Below are positions 45,213 through 53,879 of a stretch of 57,446 bases of DNA, piece by piece. The stretch is from positions 1 to 57,446 of the forward strand of contig QZKS01000097.1 of the NCBI GenBank assembly GCA_003599865.1. Reading direction: 5' to 3'. Below the pieces are notes generated by a model, which was given only the letters and a program-made list of their open reading frames with translations, searched no databases and was not told the origin of the DNA. The position numbers and the translations under genes are program-made. This DNA is from Desulfobacteraceae bacterium. Its GTDB lineage: Bacteria > Desulfobacterota > Desulfobacteria > Desulfobacterales > SURF-7. Numbering within the stretch: the first letter of the stretch is position 1; the number at the start of each line of letters is the position of its first letter.

Positions 45213-46589
45213 TTAAAACAAATTTTCCATGGCCTGGGATATATTTTGAATTCCAACCACTTCAATCCCTTTTACCGGGTTCATCCGTTTCAGGTTGGAA
45301 GCCGGAACCAGGCAGCGGGTGAATCCCATCTTCCTGATCTCGGAAACCCGAATTTCCGTATGGCTGATCGCCCGAACCTCACCGGTCAATCCCACCTCTC
45401 CGATCACAACCGTACCGCTGTCAATGGAACGGTCCAGAAAACTGGATGCAATGGCCGCAACGATTCCCATATCCACGGCCGGTTCATCCACTCTCACGCC
45501 GCCGGCCACATTCATGAAAATGTCCTGTCCCATCAACTGAAAACCCAGTTTTCGTTCCATCACGGCAACCAGGAGCGATACCCGGTTCTGGTCCAGGCCG
45601 AGAATGGTTCTTCTGGGCGTTCCCAGGGTGCTGCTGCTCGCAAGGCCCTGGATCTCGACGAGAATGGGCCTTGTCCCCTCCACGCTGGCCGTGACAATGG
45701 AGCCGGGGGTGTTTTCCGGACGCTCGGAAAGAAAAACCGCCGACGGATTGACCACCTCATCCAGGCCCTTGTCTTTCATTTCAAACACGCCGATTTCATT
45801 GGTGGACCCAAACCGGTTTTTGACCGCCCGCAGGATTCTGAATACATGGTTCCGGTCCCCTTCAAAATACAGCACCGTATCCACCATATGCTCCATGATC
45901 CTGGGTCCGGCAATGGCCCCATCCTTGGTTACATGCCCCACCAGGAAGGTCGGGATACCTGTTTTCTTGGCCATCAGCATCAGGTGCATGGTGGATTCCC
46001 GGACCTGGCTCACGCTTCCCGGTGCAGAACTCAGGTCCCCGTTGAACATGGTTTGAATGGAATCGATCACCAGCACATCCGGTTTATGGGTTTCCACCAT
46101 GGCCAGAATTGCTTCGAGATCGATTTCCGAAACCACCAGCATTTCCGAAGACGCGGTGGAAAGCCGTTCGCTCCGGATCTTGAGCTGTTTGATGGACTCC
46201 TCGCCGGACACATACAGCACCTTGCGCCCCTTGATGGCCAGACCATGCAGGGCTTGCAGCATCAGGGTGGATTTCCCGATACCCGGATCACCGCCGATCA
46301 GCACCAGGCTTCCGGAAACCAGACCGCCGCCCAGCACCCGGTCAAATTCGTTGATCCCGGTGAGAAGCCGGTGCTCTTTTACCAGTTCAATGGTGTTGAT
46401 GGGGATTGGTTCCCGGATCCGGGAAATGCTGCCCGATCGTGCAAAGGACCCGGATTCCTTTTTTTGCGCTTCCTCGACAAAGGTCTGCCATTCGTTGCAG
46501 TCCGGACATTTTCCCATCCATTTGGCTGTCTGATATCCGCAGGATTGACAGACAAAGACAGCCTTTTCATTTTTTTTCACGGTTCGCAT
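45213..46589 (-). CDS. radA: DNA repair protein RadA
   Basis: A 458-residue RadA/Sms. The start at 46589 gives MRTVKKNEKAVFVCQSCGYQ with an AAGGAGA site; a longer frame reaching 46640 is less likely. The zinc finger has Cys14, Cys17, Cys28 and Cys31, Walker A is LIGGDPGIGKST, the RadA-specific KNRFGSTNEIG motif is present, and the Lon-like C-terminal domain begins near RRTILGLDQNRVSLLVAV. It works in recombination and fork repair as a helicase-like loader. Confidence 0.96.
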   Translation of the reverse strand: MRTVKKNEKAVFVCQSCGYQTAKWMGKCPDCNEWQTFVEEAQKKESGSFARSGSISRIREPIPINTIELVKEHRLLTGINEFDRVLGGGLVSGSLVLIGGDPGIGKSTLMLQALHGLAIKGRKVLYVSGEESIKQLKIRSERLSTASSEMLVVSEIDLEAILAMVETHKPDVLVIDSIQTMFNGDLSSAPGSVSQVRESTMHLMLMAKKTGIPTFLVGHVTKDGAIAGPRIMEHMVDTVLYFEGDRNHVFRILRAVKNRFGSTNEIGVFEMKDKGLDEVVNPSAVFLSERPENTPGSIVTASVEGTRPILVEIQGLASSSTLGTPRRTILGLDQNRVSLLVAVMERKLGFQLMGQDIFMNVAGGVRVDEPAVDMGIVAAIASSFLDRSIDSGTVVIGEVGLTGEVRAISHTEIRVSEIRKMGFTRCLVPASNLKRMNPVKGIEVVGIQNISQAMENLF

Positions 46590-46682
46590 CCGTTCTCCTT
46601 GTCCGGGTGAAATAAGTCGGATCGGAATTGACAATGGCACCTATACCATGTCATCCTTGGCCTATCAATAAGACAGTATTGC

Positions 46683-47531
46683 ATGTCATGTTTCCCGAGC
46701 CAAATGGATAAAGATAAAATCGTGATTGATTACCACATCCACACCAGCCTTTGCAATCATGCGAAAAAAAATATGGAAGCCTATGTTCAACAGGCGGTTG
46801 CGATCGGGCTTCGGGAAATCTGTTTTCTGGATCATCTGACGGTCAGCGGGGATGGCCGGAAAAATTCCATGCACCCGGAGGAAGTGGGGCTGTATTTCCA
46901 GGCCGTACAAAAACTGAAATACCGCTACCAAAAACAGATCCGGGTTCGGGCCGGTCTTGAAGTCGAATTTTCACCCCACCATGTGGACATGATCCATAAA
47001 ATCATCCGGCCCTTTTCCTTTGACGCCATCGGGAGCTCGGTTCATTTTGCCGGTGGAAAGAATATTGTCAGCAAAAAGGAACAGGCCGGCCTTTCGGAAA
47101 CGGATTTCCGGAAACGCTGCATGCAGTATATTGAAGCAATGGAGCAGATGCTGGCCTGTGATTATTTTGATATCATCTGCCATCTGGATGTGGTGAAAAA
47201 ATTTCATGGAAGGCTTCCGGAAGATATCGTTCATAAATTTGATGAAATATTATCCAAAATCAGGTATAAGAACCTGACCGTGGAAGTGAATACAAGCGGA
47301 AAAAATCATCCGGCACAAGAGATCTATCCTGGTGTTGACCTGCTGCAAAAGTGCCTCCATAAGGGGATTGAAATCACTCTTGCATCGGATGCGCATCATC
47401 CGGACCAGGTCGGGCAGTATGGCGATCAGATGATAACGGACCTGGCTGCCGACGGATTTACACATCTGGCAGGATTTTGTCGTCGAAAGCGATACCGGAT
47501 TCCCATAGAGATGAAAGAGAGGTGTTCCTGA
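46683..47531 (+). CDS. PHP-domain phosphoesterase, histidinol-phosphatase HisJ-like
   Basis: A 282-residue PHP protein with the metal motifs DYHIHTSLCNHA, FLDHLT, GLEVEF, IGSSVHF, IICHLDVVK and SDAHHP, arranged as in histidinol-phosphatase (HisJ/HisK). It probably removes phosphate in histidine synthesis, but the family also has other sugar-phosphate substrates. No his genes are nearby. A start at 46707 (MDKDKIVI) is equally possible. The next gene starts right after the stop. Confidence 0.85.
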   Translation: MSCFPSQMDKDKIVIDYHIHTSLCNHAKKNMEAYVQQAVAIGLREICFLDHLTVSGDGRKNSMHPEEVGLYFQAVQKLKYRYQKQIRVRAGLEVEFSPHHVDMIHKIIRPFSFDAIGSSVHFAGGKNIVSKKEQAGLSETDFRKRCMQYIEAMEQMLACDYFDIICHLDVVKKFHGRLPEDIVHKFDEILSKIRYKNLTVEVNTSGKNHPAQEIYPGVDLLQKCLHKGIEITLASDAHHPDQVGQYGDQMITDLAADGFTHLAGFCRRKRYRIPIEMKERCS

Positions 47532-47532
47532 A

Positions 47533-48423
47533 ATGACCGGTTGTGATGCAGCAACAAAAATGAACCGTATCGTATGCAGTTTCTGTATTGTCCTGTGCTT
47601 TTTGATCATGCCGGCAGATTCCTTTTGTGAATCGAAATCGGAAAAGGAATATCTGGAAATCATTGTCAAACGGCTGGTCAGGGATGGTTTTGAGGAAAAG
47701 CAGATTCGGGCATTGTTTCACCGCCCGGAAGTTCAATTTGAAACCAGGGGAATATCCCTGTTTTCCGTACACCGGGAAGCCAAGCTGAATTACGATCAGT
47801 TTCTCTCCCGGGCCAATCTGCGAAAAGCCAGGATGTATATGGAAAAGCATCAGGATACCTTTCAAAAAACCGAGAAAGAATATGGCGTGGAAAAAGAAAT
47901 CATCACCGCCATCATGCTGGTGGAGACCAGGTTGGGAACATACCTGGGCGGCAGTTCAACCCTGAATATCCTGTCCACCATGGCGATCCTTTCCGATCCT
48001 CCATCCCGGGATTTTATCTGGCAAAACATGTCCAAAACAAAGGAACACAACAGAAAAGAGTTCAACAACTGGTCTGACCGGAAAGCCGACTGGGCATACA
48101 CGGAATTAAAGGCACTGCTGACATACACCCGGCAACAGAAAATCGATCCGGTATCGATTGCCGGTTCTTATGCCGGAGCCATCGGAATCTGCCAGTTCAT
48201 GCCCAGCAATGTTGTCAAACTGGCCAAAGACGGAAATCAGGATGGACATATCAATCTGTTCGATCATGCCGATGCCATTGCCAGCATCGCAAATTTTCTC
48301 AAGGCCCATGGATGGCGCATGGGAATGCAGCGTCAGCAGCAATATCCGGTATTGCTGAAATACAATTACAGCAAACCCTATGCAAACACGCTGATGGATA
48401 TCGCGCAGAAACTGAAAGGCTGA
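47533..48423 (+). CDS. lytic murein transglycosylase, MltB-like
   Basis: A 296-residue protein with a signal-like N-terminus (RIVCSFCIVLCFLIMPADSF) and the lytic transglycosylase layout: TAIMLVETRLGTYLGGSSTL with catalytic Glu, then SYAGAIGICQFMPSNVVK and LFDHADAIASIANFLKAHGW. It cleaves peptidoglycan to anhydro-muropeptides. It begins two bases after the PHP gene with an AGAGG site; a start at 47560 is also possible. Confidence 0.88.
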   Translation: MTGCDAATKMNRIVCSFCIVLCFLIMPADSFCESKSEKEYLEIIVKRLVRDGFEEKQIRALFHRPEVQFETRGISLFSVHREAKLNYDQFLSRANLRKARMYMEKHQDTFQKTEKEYGVEKEIITAIMLVETRLGTYLGGSSTLNILSTMAILSDPPSRDFIWQNMSKTKEHNRKEFNNWSDRKADWAYTELKALLTYTRQQKIDPVSIAGSYAGAIGICQFMPSNVVKLAKDGNQDGHINLFDHADAIASIANFLKAHGWRMGMQRQQQYPVLLKYNYSKPYANTLMDIAQKLKG

Positions 48424-48425
48424 AG

Positions 48426-48635
48426 ATGAATACGGCACATATCATTATTGTTATCGGAATCGCATTTTACCTGTTTGCCTGCATCGCATTTATTGATATC
48501 GCCCGCAAGGATTTCGGGTCCATCGGTAAAAAAGCGCTCTGGGCCTTTATTGCCTTTCTGCCGTTCATCGGGCCGGTTCTGTACTTTGCCCTGGGATACA
48601 GAACCGGAAAATCGCCGGAAAGCGCCAATCCGTAA
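48426..48635 (+). CDS. small two-helix membrane protein (PLDc_N-like)
   Basis: A 69-residue protein with two membrane helices. The second part reads RKDFGSIGKKALWAFIAFLP and then a FIGPVLYFALGYR stretch, similar to the N-terminal domain of cardiolipin synthase-like proteins (PLDc_N), which often occurs alone. It starts two bases after the transglycosylase stop. The role is not known. Confidence 0.75.
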   Translation: MNTAHIIIVIGIAFYLFACIAFIDIARKDFGSIGKKALWAFIAFLPFIGPVLYFALGYRTGKSPESANP

Positions 48636-48651
48636 GCTTTTGAAAATGATA

Positions 48652-48680
48652 TTGACAAAATACATGCATTCCTATATCAA
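48652..48680 (+). promoter_or_regulatory. promoter of the tRNA-Glu gene
   Basis: TTGACA at 48652-48657 and TATCAA at 48675-48680 are separated by 17 bases; an overlapping TATATC at 48673 is an alternative -10. The tRNA begins about 14 bases downstream. Confidence 0.6.
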
Positions 48681-48693
48681 AAGCAGGTTCTAT

Positions 48694-48765
48694 GGTCCCA
48701 TCGTCTAGCGGTCAGGACGCTGGCCTCTCACGCCGGTAACACGGGTTCGAATCCCGTTGGGATCA
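48694..48765 (+). tRNA. tRNA-Glu (anticodon CTC)
   Basis: A 72-base cloverleaf: acceptor GGTCCCA pairs with TGGGATC (one G-U), D-arm around TCTAGCGGTCAGGA, anticodon stem CTGGC/GCCGG with loop CTCTCAC (anticodon CTC, read as GAG) and T-arm ACGGG-TTCGAAT-CCCGT. The discriminator is A and CCA is not encoded. AT-rich foreign DNA starts right after it, so its 3' end is the probable integration site of the element to the right. Confidence 0.95.
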
Positions 48766-48793
48766 TACCAGAATGAAATCAATGAGTTGAATT

Positions 48794-48816
48794 GAGTCTG
48801 AAAGGGCTCTTTTTTA
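48794..48816 (+). terminator. intrinsic terminator after tRNA-Glu
   Basis: GAGTCT and GGGCTC form a 6-bp stem with a GAAA tetraloop, followed by seven T. The hairpin is close to the tRNA 3' end and would end its transcript, and it may be chromosomal or the first part of the element. Confidence 0.6.
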
Positions 48817-49266
48817 TTGGTAGATTTTCAATACCCAACAGCATACCCAACACCTCGCCTGAAAACAGACAAAAATCAAGTTGAATTTTTCTCGAAGAAT
48901 GAGACTTTCAAAGGGTGAAAATTGGCTTTTCCGGATTTAGGGACGGTTGGGTTAATATGTTCGCGTGAAGACGTTTGAAATTGACAGTTGCATGTCCAGG
49001 ATGGGTTTAAACAAGTTTTTTAGTGATAGCATGCCTCAAGATAGTATAAATATGTAGGAAGTATAAGATGTTGACCTTGCTATGTATAAATGATAAATCT
49101 TTTTGTACGTTAAACTGTCATTGAATTCTCACGGAATAAATATTAAGAAGTTAGAATAGGGTTCGATAAATAATATAGCTATTTGGGATCAAATTTGTAT
49201 ATATGTTTAAAATAAAGGATGATTTTAAAAACGATAATTATAGATTTTTGTGTGTTGTTTGTAACT
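48817..49266. other. gene-free AT-rich stretch at the element's left end
   Basis: I see no ORF with coding character here and no clear RNA gene. There is a near-repeat ATACCCAACAGC / ATACCCAACACC at 48830-48854. It may hold the left attachment site, integrase-binding arms or regulatory DNA. Confidence 0.5.
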
Positions 49267-49272
49267 TTTTTG

Positions 49273-49301
49273 TTGACAGTATAAAAGTCAATTGCTATCT
49301 T
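49273..49301 (+). promoter_or_regulatory. strong sigma-70 promoter for the Abi gene
   Basis: TTGACA at 49273-49278 and TATCTT at 49296-49301 are separated by exactly 17 bases. The Abi start is at 49381, leaving a leader of about 75 bases. Confidence 0.65.
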
Positions 49302-49380
49302 AGCACCAATAGCGCCCATCCCTCTGATATCAACTTGTTTGATATTACGTTTGGGCCTTCTTGTTTTTAGGGCCTACGGA

Positions 49381-50382
49381 ATGAACGAAAACGCCCACAC
49401 CCACCTCACAAAACCGCATAAAAGTTATTCTGAATTAATAGATATACTAATAAGCCGAGGAATGATAGTCCCAGATATAGAAAGAGCTAAAAGGAAAATA
49501 TCCCAAATAGGTTATTATCGTTTAAGCGGGTTTTGGTATCCCTGTAGAAAATTTAAGGTCGACCGTAACTGTGATAATGTTAAACATCCTGTTACCAATG
49601 AACAAATAAGAGATGATTGTTTTCAGGAGAATGTGAATTTCAATGATATCATAAGCTTGTATTTGTTTGATAAAAATCTTAGGTTATTGATGCTGGATGC
49701 TATCGAAAGAATTGAGATACAAATTCGATCTATCATAGCACATGAGATAGGTTATCATGATCCCTTGGGATATTTGAATAAAGATTTTATAAAGCCCGAG
49801 AAATGCAATTCTTGGCAGGATCGAAATGGAATACAAAGAAATATATGGGAAGAATGGAAGGCTCGCCACGATAAACAAATATCACGCAGTTGCGAAGACT
49901 GTATAGTTTGGCATAAAAAAAAATCAAAGCCTCTTCCTTTTTGGGTGGTCGTTGAGGCTTGGGATTTTGGTACGGTTTCAATATATTTTAATATTCTTCA
50001 AAAAAAGTATCAAAATAGAATAGCCAACAGATTAAATATAAATAATTCAAAAATACTCACAAGCTGGCTAAAGGAAATAAATACGCTTCGAAATAGATGC
50101 GCTCATCATACCAGAATCTGGAATCAAGAATTCAATCACCCATTACCGACATTGGATGATCCTTATTTTATAGATTTAAATTTAGATGAAATTGCTAGAA
50201 AACGAATGTTCGGTTTAATTTGTGTGCTTTGGTTTTTAGTAAAAAAGATTGGCCCGAGCTCTAACTGGATCGAATCGGTTGCAAAAACTTTGGATAGAAA
50301 GCCCGCAATCGATAGTTGCCCAAAAACAGCCATGGGCTTTCCAAACAATAAAGGAAATATGCTGAAAGATCTTTTTTTGTAA
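49381..50382 (+). CDS. Abi family protein (AbiD/AbiF-like, HEPN)
   Basis: A 333-residue protein of the Abi_2 family of phage-abortive-infection proteins. Family blocks are seen: SQIGYYRLSGFWYPCRK early, then LYLFDKNLRLLMLDAIERIEI, the long HEIGYHDPLGYLNKDF segment and LPFWVVVEAWDFGTVS, ending with RNRCAHHTRIWN. The last carries an RxxxxH pattern (R-NRCA-H) like HEPN ribonucleases, so it could cut RNA when triggered. The start at 49381 is preferred over 49339 because family similarity begins near HLTKPHKSY. A strong promoter precedes it. It is the left-most cargo gene and stands alone; no antitoxin is visible next to it. Confidence 0.85.
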   Translation: MNENAHTHLTKPHKSYSELIDILISRGMIVPDIERAKRKISQIGYYRLSGFWYPCRKFKVDRNCDNVKHPVTNEQIRDDCFQENVNFNDIISLYLFDKNLRLLMLDAIERIEIQIRSIIAHEIGYHDPLGYLNKDFIKPEKCNSWQDRNGIQRNIWEEWKARHDKQISRSCEDCIVWHKKKSKPLPFWVVVEAWDFGTVSIYFNILQKKYQNRIANRLNINNSKILTSWLKEINTLRNRCAHHTRIWNQEFNHPLPTLDDPYFIDLNLDEIARKRMFGLICVLWFLVKKIGPSSNWIESVAKTLDRKPAIDSCPKTAMGFPNNKGNMLKDLFL

Positions 50383-50429
50383 CAATAAGTAAAATCGGAA
50401 ACGAATTCTTACATCACACAATTAAATTT

Positions 50430-50451
50430 AACCCGGCCATGTGACCGGGTT
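50430..50451. terminator. hairpin between converging genes
   Basis: AACCCGG and CCGGGTT form a 7-bp stem with an 8-base loop between the convergent Abi gene and the minus-strand small gene. The flanks are A/T-rich rather than pure T, so termination strength is uncertain. Confidence 0.5.
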
Positions 50452-50473
50452 CAGGGTGTAGGTTTGTACTCGT

Positions 50474-50707
50474 TTAAGCTGCTATCGTTTTATCTCTCGT
50501 CAACTCATGGTATTCCCTGCCGTATTCTACAATGCAATCACAAGCCTTTTCGGCAGTCTCTCTGAGCATACACACAAGGCCGTCTTTCTCGCTGTAACCA
50601 AGGATTAGATTATCCTCATTCGGCTGGTCAATGAGCTTTGCCAGTAATCGCAACCGACATGCAATATCCTGTAAGCCCTCTTCAATGTCAAATTTTTCAG
50701 TTGTCAT
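50474..50707 (-). CDS. small acidic helical protein
   Basis: A 77-residue protein (MTTEKFDIEEGLQDIACRLR and onward) that looks helical, with several cysteines and acidic patches. It overlaps the upstream gene by 11 bases, so it is the last of a three-gene minus-strand row of small proteins. I recognise no family; helix lengths suggest an accessory protein of the element. Confidence 0.55.
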   Translation of the reverse strand: MTTEKFDIEEGLQDIACRLRLLAKLIDQPNEDNLILGYSEKDGLVCMLRETAEKACDCIVEYGREYHELTRDKTIAA

Positions 50708-50882
50708 GATTCACCCCCGTGTCATATTCATCAGCAATATTTTCCAAATCTTCCCGGATTCCCTGAACGATTTCTTGTAACCCGATCGTCTCATCCGGTG
50801 AAACTTGATCCCCATCCAAAAATTTTTCAATCACTATTAAACGGTTGCGGCAACTGTTAATTTCTGCATTAATGTCCATCAT
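50697..50882 (-). CDS. small acidic helical protein
   Basis: A 61-residue acidic protein (MMDINAEINSCRNRLIVIEK and onward), mostly helical, the middle gene of the row. Its start overlaps the restored end of the upstream gene by 14 bases and its stop overlaps the next gene by 11. The pattern of two helices with a Cys near the start also occurs in its neighbour, so the three may have arisen by duplication. No function is known. Confidence 0.55.
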   Translation of the reverse strand: MMDINAEINSCRNRLIVIEKFLDGDQVSPDETIGLQEIVQGIREDLENIADEYDTGVNHDN

Positions 50883-51179
50883 TCACCCCCTTTTCAATTT
50901 TTTCCTTTGTCTGAGAGAGTACCTCAACGGCTGCAACAACCATATCCCGCGCCCTTTGAAATTCTTCGTTCTCATCCAGGTTATAGTCGTCTGTTCCGGT
51001 TTGGCTTTTTCTGCATCCAGTTCAGCAATATTCTGTTGAAGGTGGTTCCGGGTTTCCTGCACCGCTTTTGTCAAAAACTCGGTTCCTTCCAGCAAGTGCG
51101 GAAACCATTCATTTATTTTTTGGATTACCTCAAGTCTTTGAACCGTGTTTCTGATTTCACAATCGAATATTTTTGTCAT
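50869..51179 (-). pseudogene. small helical protein, frame broken by a missing base
   Basis: From MTKIFDCEIRNTVQRLEVIQ the frame runs into an odd basic tail (WMRTKNFKGRGIWLLQ). Shifting by -1 in the A5 run at about 50995 (coding AEKA) restores an acidic end like its neighbours: NLDENEEFQRARDMVVAAVE, then VLSQTKEKIEKGVNDGH, which stops at 50869 and overlaps the next start by 14 bases. This is a much better fit, so one A is likely missing from the sequence or lost by mutation. The unshifted frame would end at 50883. Confidence 0.6.
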
Positions 51180-51204
51180 GTGGCGTACCCCCTATAAAAA
51201 TAAA

Positions 51205-51272
51205 AGGCTTGAGACGTCCCACAGTCCACAGCAGACTGCCTTCAGCATCGCTGCTAAAAGTATCTCAAGCCT
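51205..51272. repeat. inverted repeat / structured leader
   Basis: AGGCTTGAGA (51205-51214) and TCTCAAGCCT (51263-51272) are perfect complements; inside lies a smaller AGCAG/CTGCT pair. The 68-base unit precedes the minus-strand small-gene row by about 25 bases, so it may be a leader hairpin, an operator array or a small RNA. It has no T-tract typical of a terminator. Confidence 0.6.
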
Positions 51273-51406
51273 AAATTGGTTTTCGGTTCCGGCTGCTGTG
51301 GTTTCGGGTTTAATAATTTAATTGGTTAAGAACCTATTAAATAATATGAAATAATAAGTCAATATTTTTTATTGATTATCTTTTTTATTTGATTTATTTG
51401 AACCCT

Positions 51407-51568
51407 ATGCCAACCGATAAGCCCATATTGAATTTTGCTGTTGATAATGAGTTGATGAAGCGCCTTGATGATTTTCGTTTTGAAAACCGGATCAATACAC
51501 GTTCGGAAGCTATACGCAGGTTATTGGATGAAGCTCTTAAAAAACATGAGAAAAAGTCAAAAAAGTAG
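51407..51568 (+). CDS. ribbon-helix-helix protein
   Basis: A 53-residue protein: a beta strand ILNFAVDNELMKRLDDFRF, then NRINTRSEAIRRLLDEALKK, the usual CopG/MetJ layout for a dimeric DNA-binding protein. Such proteins are repressors of mobile-element genes or antitoxins. No toxin partner is clearly adjacent; the next gene is a membrane protein 50 bases downstream. The region 5' is very AT-rich. Confidence 0.85.
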   Translation: MPTDKPILNFAVDNELMKRLDDFRFENRINTRSEAIRRLLDEALKKHEKKSKK

Positions 51569-51618
51569 AACACAACCATAGAATATTGTCACCACATAAA
51601 GAACAATGGAGGGATAAA

Positions 51619-51948
51619 ATGAATACCTTTATAACTGTTGTCGCTTGTTTAGTTGGTATAATGCTTGGATGGGCTTGCTTTTGGATGGCTAGAAGAATGG
51701 ACAAATTGACAATTAAATTTGGAACTTTTCTACTAACTATTTTATCGGGGGGGGCTCTTCTCTATTTGGGAAATGCTGATCAGCCAACATATTGGTCTCA
51801 TATTTTCGGTATTTTTTTAGGATGGTGTCTATGGCTTTATCTCGCACATAAGCATGGTGCAAAACCTGATCTTTTTTACTCAAAAACTGGAAATAATAAT
51901 GAGGAGACTTTATCTTCTTCGGAGAAAAGGGAACAGAAGTATTATTAA
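51619..51948 (+). CDS. small membrane protein
   Basis: A 109-residue protein with three hydrophobic helices (about 3-22, 33-50 and 60-78) and a hydrophilic C-terminal tail. The start at 51619 has a strong GGAGGG site; a longer frame begins at 51586. It is convergent with the large C39-like gene, overlapping it by 4 bases. It follows the ribbon-helix-helix gene on the same strand and may be regulated by it. No family is recognised. Confidence 0.6.
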   Translation: MNTFITVVACLVGIMLGWACFWMARRMDKLTIKFGTFLLTILSGGALLYLGNADQPTYWSHIFGIFLGWCLWLYLAHKHGAKPDLFYSKTGNNNEETLSSSEKREQKYY

Positions 51949-53879
51949 ATAAAACACTTATTACACTCTGGAGAAACTAATGGATATCGGCTATCTCTTT
52001 CCTTGAAGGAATCCCTCTCAATGGTGAAATCTTCGAAGAAAAAACAGTAGTGGGAGGGGATTCGGATGAATTTAACTAATTGTTTTTTTTGCTCTGGGAA
52101 TTTATAAGGTTCACATACAATATCACCTATTTTTTTCTTGTTTACCCAAAATAATTCAGGCACACTTATTTCTGTCAACCATATATATTCACTTTTTAAA
52201 TGTATTTCTAATGAAGTTAGGATTTCCTCCATATTTTCATTGCGATATGCTTCACCAAAATAATCTATATATTCACATTTTCTAATTGCGAAAGTTCTCG
52301 CAACAAGCATCTTTTCATTCATGAAATAGATTAAAAGTTCAGAGAATTGTCTATTCCAAGTCGGTTCATATATTGTCGATAGTACACTTTTATTAATATA
52401 TTGAAACAAATGTTCAAGGGCATAATTTTCAATTTGAATACAATTCCTCAAATCAACCGATTTGGCAGGGCTCATGATTAATGCGTATACCGGCCAATAT
52501 GAAAAGGGGATTATATACCTAAGAAAATCTTTCTTTATGGCTTTAACCGCTAATTTTGCCCAAGGTGGAAATTTTGATGATATATTTGTAACTCTAAGGG
52601 AGCTTACTGGTATCCGGTAATACGGCCCCATGTTATCATCTTGGATAACAAAATTATCACACCAGAGTACACTTGGAAGATATTTAAAGGTAGGTTTCAA
52701 TGAGCTAAAATATGATATCCAGCCATAACTCCACCAGTTACTATTGTTAAAGGTGTGACCAATTAATGCCGTTGCATGGCCCTCAATTTTCCATTTATCG
52801 GGGTTGCCTTTTTTTTCTTTTGGGTGTGAAAAGAGTAAAATTACTGGGAATCTTGATTCTACAGCATGATAAATGATCTTTGCGAATTCCCATGGACCAA
52901 TCATTAAACCATCAAAAACTTCTACCTCAATTTTTTCTAACTTTGAAATAGCTGATTTGAACTCCGTTGGATTTAATCCGCGGTTCCCTTTATTCTTTTT
53001 ATGATCATTCCCAATTAATTTATTTATCTGCTCCGCGGTTAATTCCCTATAAAAACCCCTCAAGGCCATTTTTATTGAAGCTTGTGAGCAGCAATTTGTT
53101 ATATCGTTTTGTTGTGAGAAATAGTGGCCCTTAATTTGAAAATTTTTTCCAGCTATAGTAGCATTGGTTATTTGATTGCCTGATAAATAAAAATTTCTCC
53201 TCCTCTCTCTGACACTTATTGTGCTTTCAGTAACATACTGGTTCCTTTTTACCTCTTCACCCTTCCTGTATTTGTCTCTATGCAGGATACAGTACGCCAA
53301 CAAATTGCTATCCGTCTTATTACACAAGCTCTTTTCATCTGTTATTATTTCATTGAAAAATGATATCCTATAGCATTTTTTTGATATAAATAAGCATTCG
53401 TAATGTTGCTCTAATAAACGAATATAATCTTTGCAGCTTTCAAAACGCTTTCCACATGTATTTTCAACACAAGGAGTGATTATTTTATTATCACCGCTAT
53501 GGTTTTTATGACATTCAGTAAACTCAACAAATATCGTCTCGAAACCGAACTCTCTCATTAATGAGAAAGTTCTCCTTAACGGTAATGGACATTCCATATG
53601 GTTTGTTAATTCGTTGGCAACCATGATTAGGCTGTCGCTCTTATAGAAAAATTTCGTTTCACCGTTAACCATAGGGCAAAGACCTTTAGTTAGATAATAT
53701 CTTATAATGGGAAAAATTGTATTATGTATAACAAAAAAAAGGGATTCTATATTATTATCTAATACAGAATCCCCAAAAAATAAATAGCTATAATTTATCC
53801 CATTATTCCCATGGGAGCGGTTTTCCGCCAAACTTTTTTTCTTCGTTTTTATATGACGTTGTAGTTTTAGAAATAACAA
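51945..53879 (-). CDS. large protein with C39-like cysteine peptidase signature
   Basis: A 644-residue frame. The middle carries a papain-like/C39 pattern: QQNDITNCCSQASIKMAL (Gln256/257, Cys263/264), GHATALIGH (His368), then FVIQDDNMGPY (Asp414/415, Asn416). This matches the Gln, Cys, His, Asp order of C39-like peptidases, used for leader removal or protein processing. The N-terminal 240 residues contain many cysteines and the C-terminal 220 residues match nothing I know. The only start codons upstream are poor (TTG at 53879 or 53831) and have no ribosome site. An A7 run at 53834-53840 sits where the small upstream gene would fuse in frame if one A were removed. The DNA is AT-rich. Confidence 0.65.
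   Translation of the reverse strand: MLFLKLQRHIKTKKKSLAENRSHGNNGINYSYLFFGDSVLDNNIESLFFVIHNTIFPIIRYYLTKGLCPMVNGETKFFYKSDSLIMVANELTNHMECPLPLRRTFSLMREFGFETIFVEFTECHKNHSGDNKIITPCVENTCGKRFESCKDYIRLLEQHYECLFISKKCYRISFFNEIITDEKSLCNKTDSNLLAYCILHRDKYRKGEEVKRNQYVTESTISVRERRRNFYLSGNQITNATIAGKNFQIKGHYFSQQNDITNCCSQASIKMALRGFYRELTAEQINKLIGNDHKKNKGNRGLNPTEFKSAISKLEKIEVEVFDGLMIGPWEFAKIIYHAVESRFPVILLFSHPKEKKGNPDKWKIEGHATALIGHTFNNSNWWSYGWISYFSSLKPTFKYLPSVLWCDNFVIQDDNMGPYYRIPVSSLRVTNISSKFPPWAKLAVKAIKKDFLRYIIPFSYWPVYALIMSPAKSVDLRNCIQIENYALEHLFQYINKSVLSTIYEPTWNRQFSELLIYFMNEKMLVARTFAIRKCEYIDYFGEAYRNENMEEILTSLEIHLKSEYIWLTEISVPELFWVNKKKIGDIVCEPYKFPEQKKQLVKFIRIPSHYCFFFEDFTIERDSFKERDSRYPLVSPECNKCFI

Noticed and set aside
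45246-46610. 454-codon open frame on the plus strand opposite radA
   Set aside because: It is antisense to a clear RadA and has no recognisable domains; long antisense frames follow from the codon bias here.
48780-49330. Remnant integrase next to the tRNA
   Set aside because: No frame in either direction encodes a recognisable tyrosine recombinase piece.
53829-53845. A AAA AAG heptamer (dnaX-type -1 frameshift signal) in the small gene before the C39-like protein
   Set aside because: A -1 shift there leads to a short frame ending within about 12 codons, not to the large frame, which lies at +1. Only a one-base change in the A7 run joins them.
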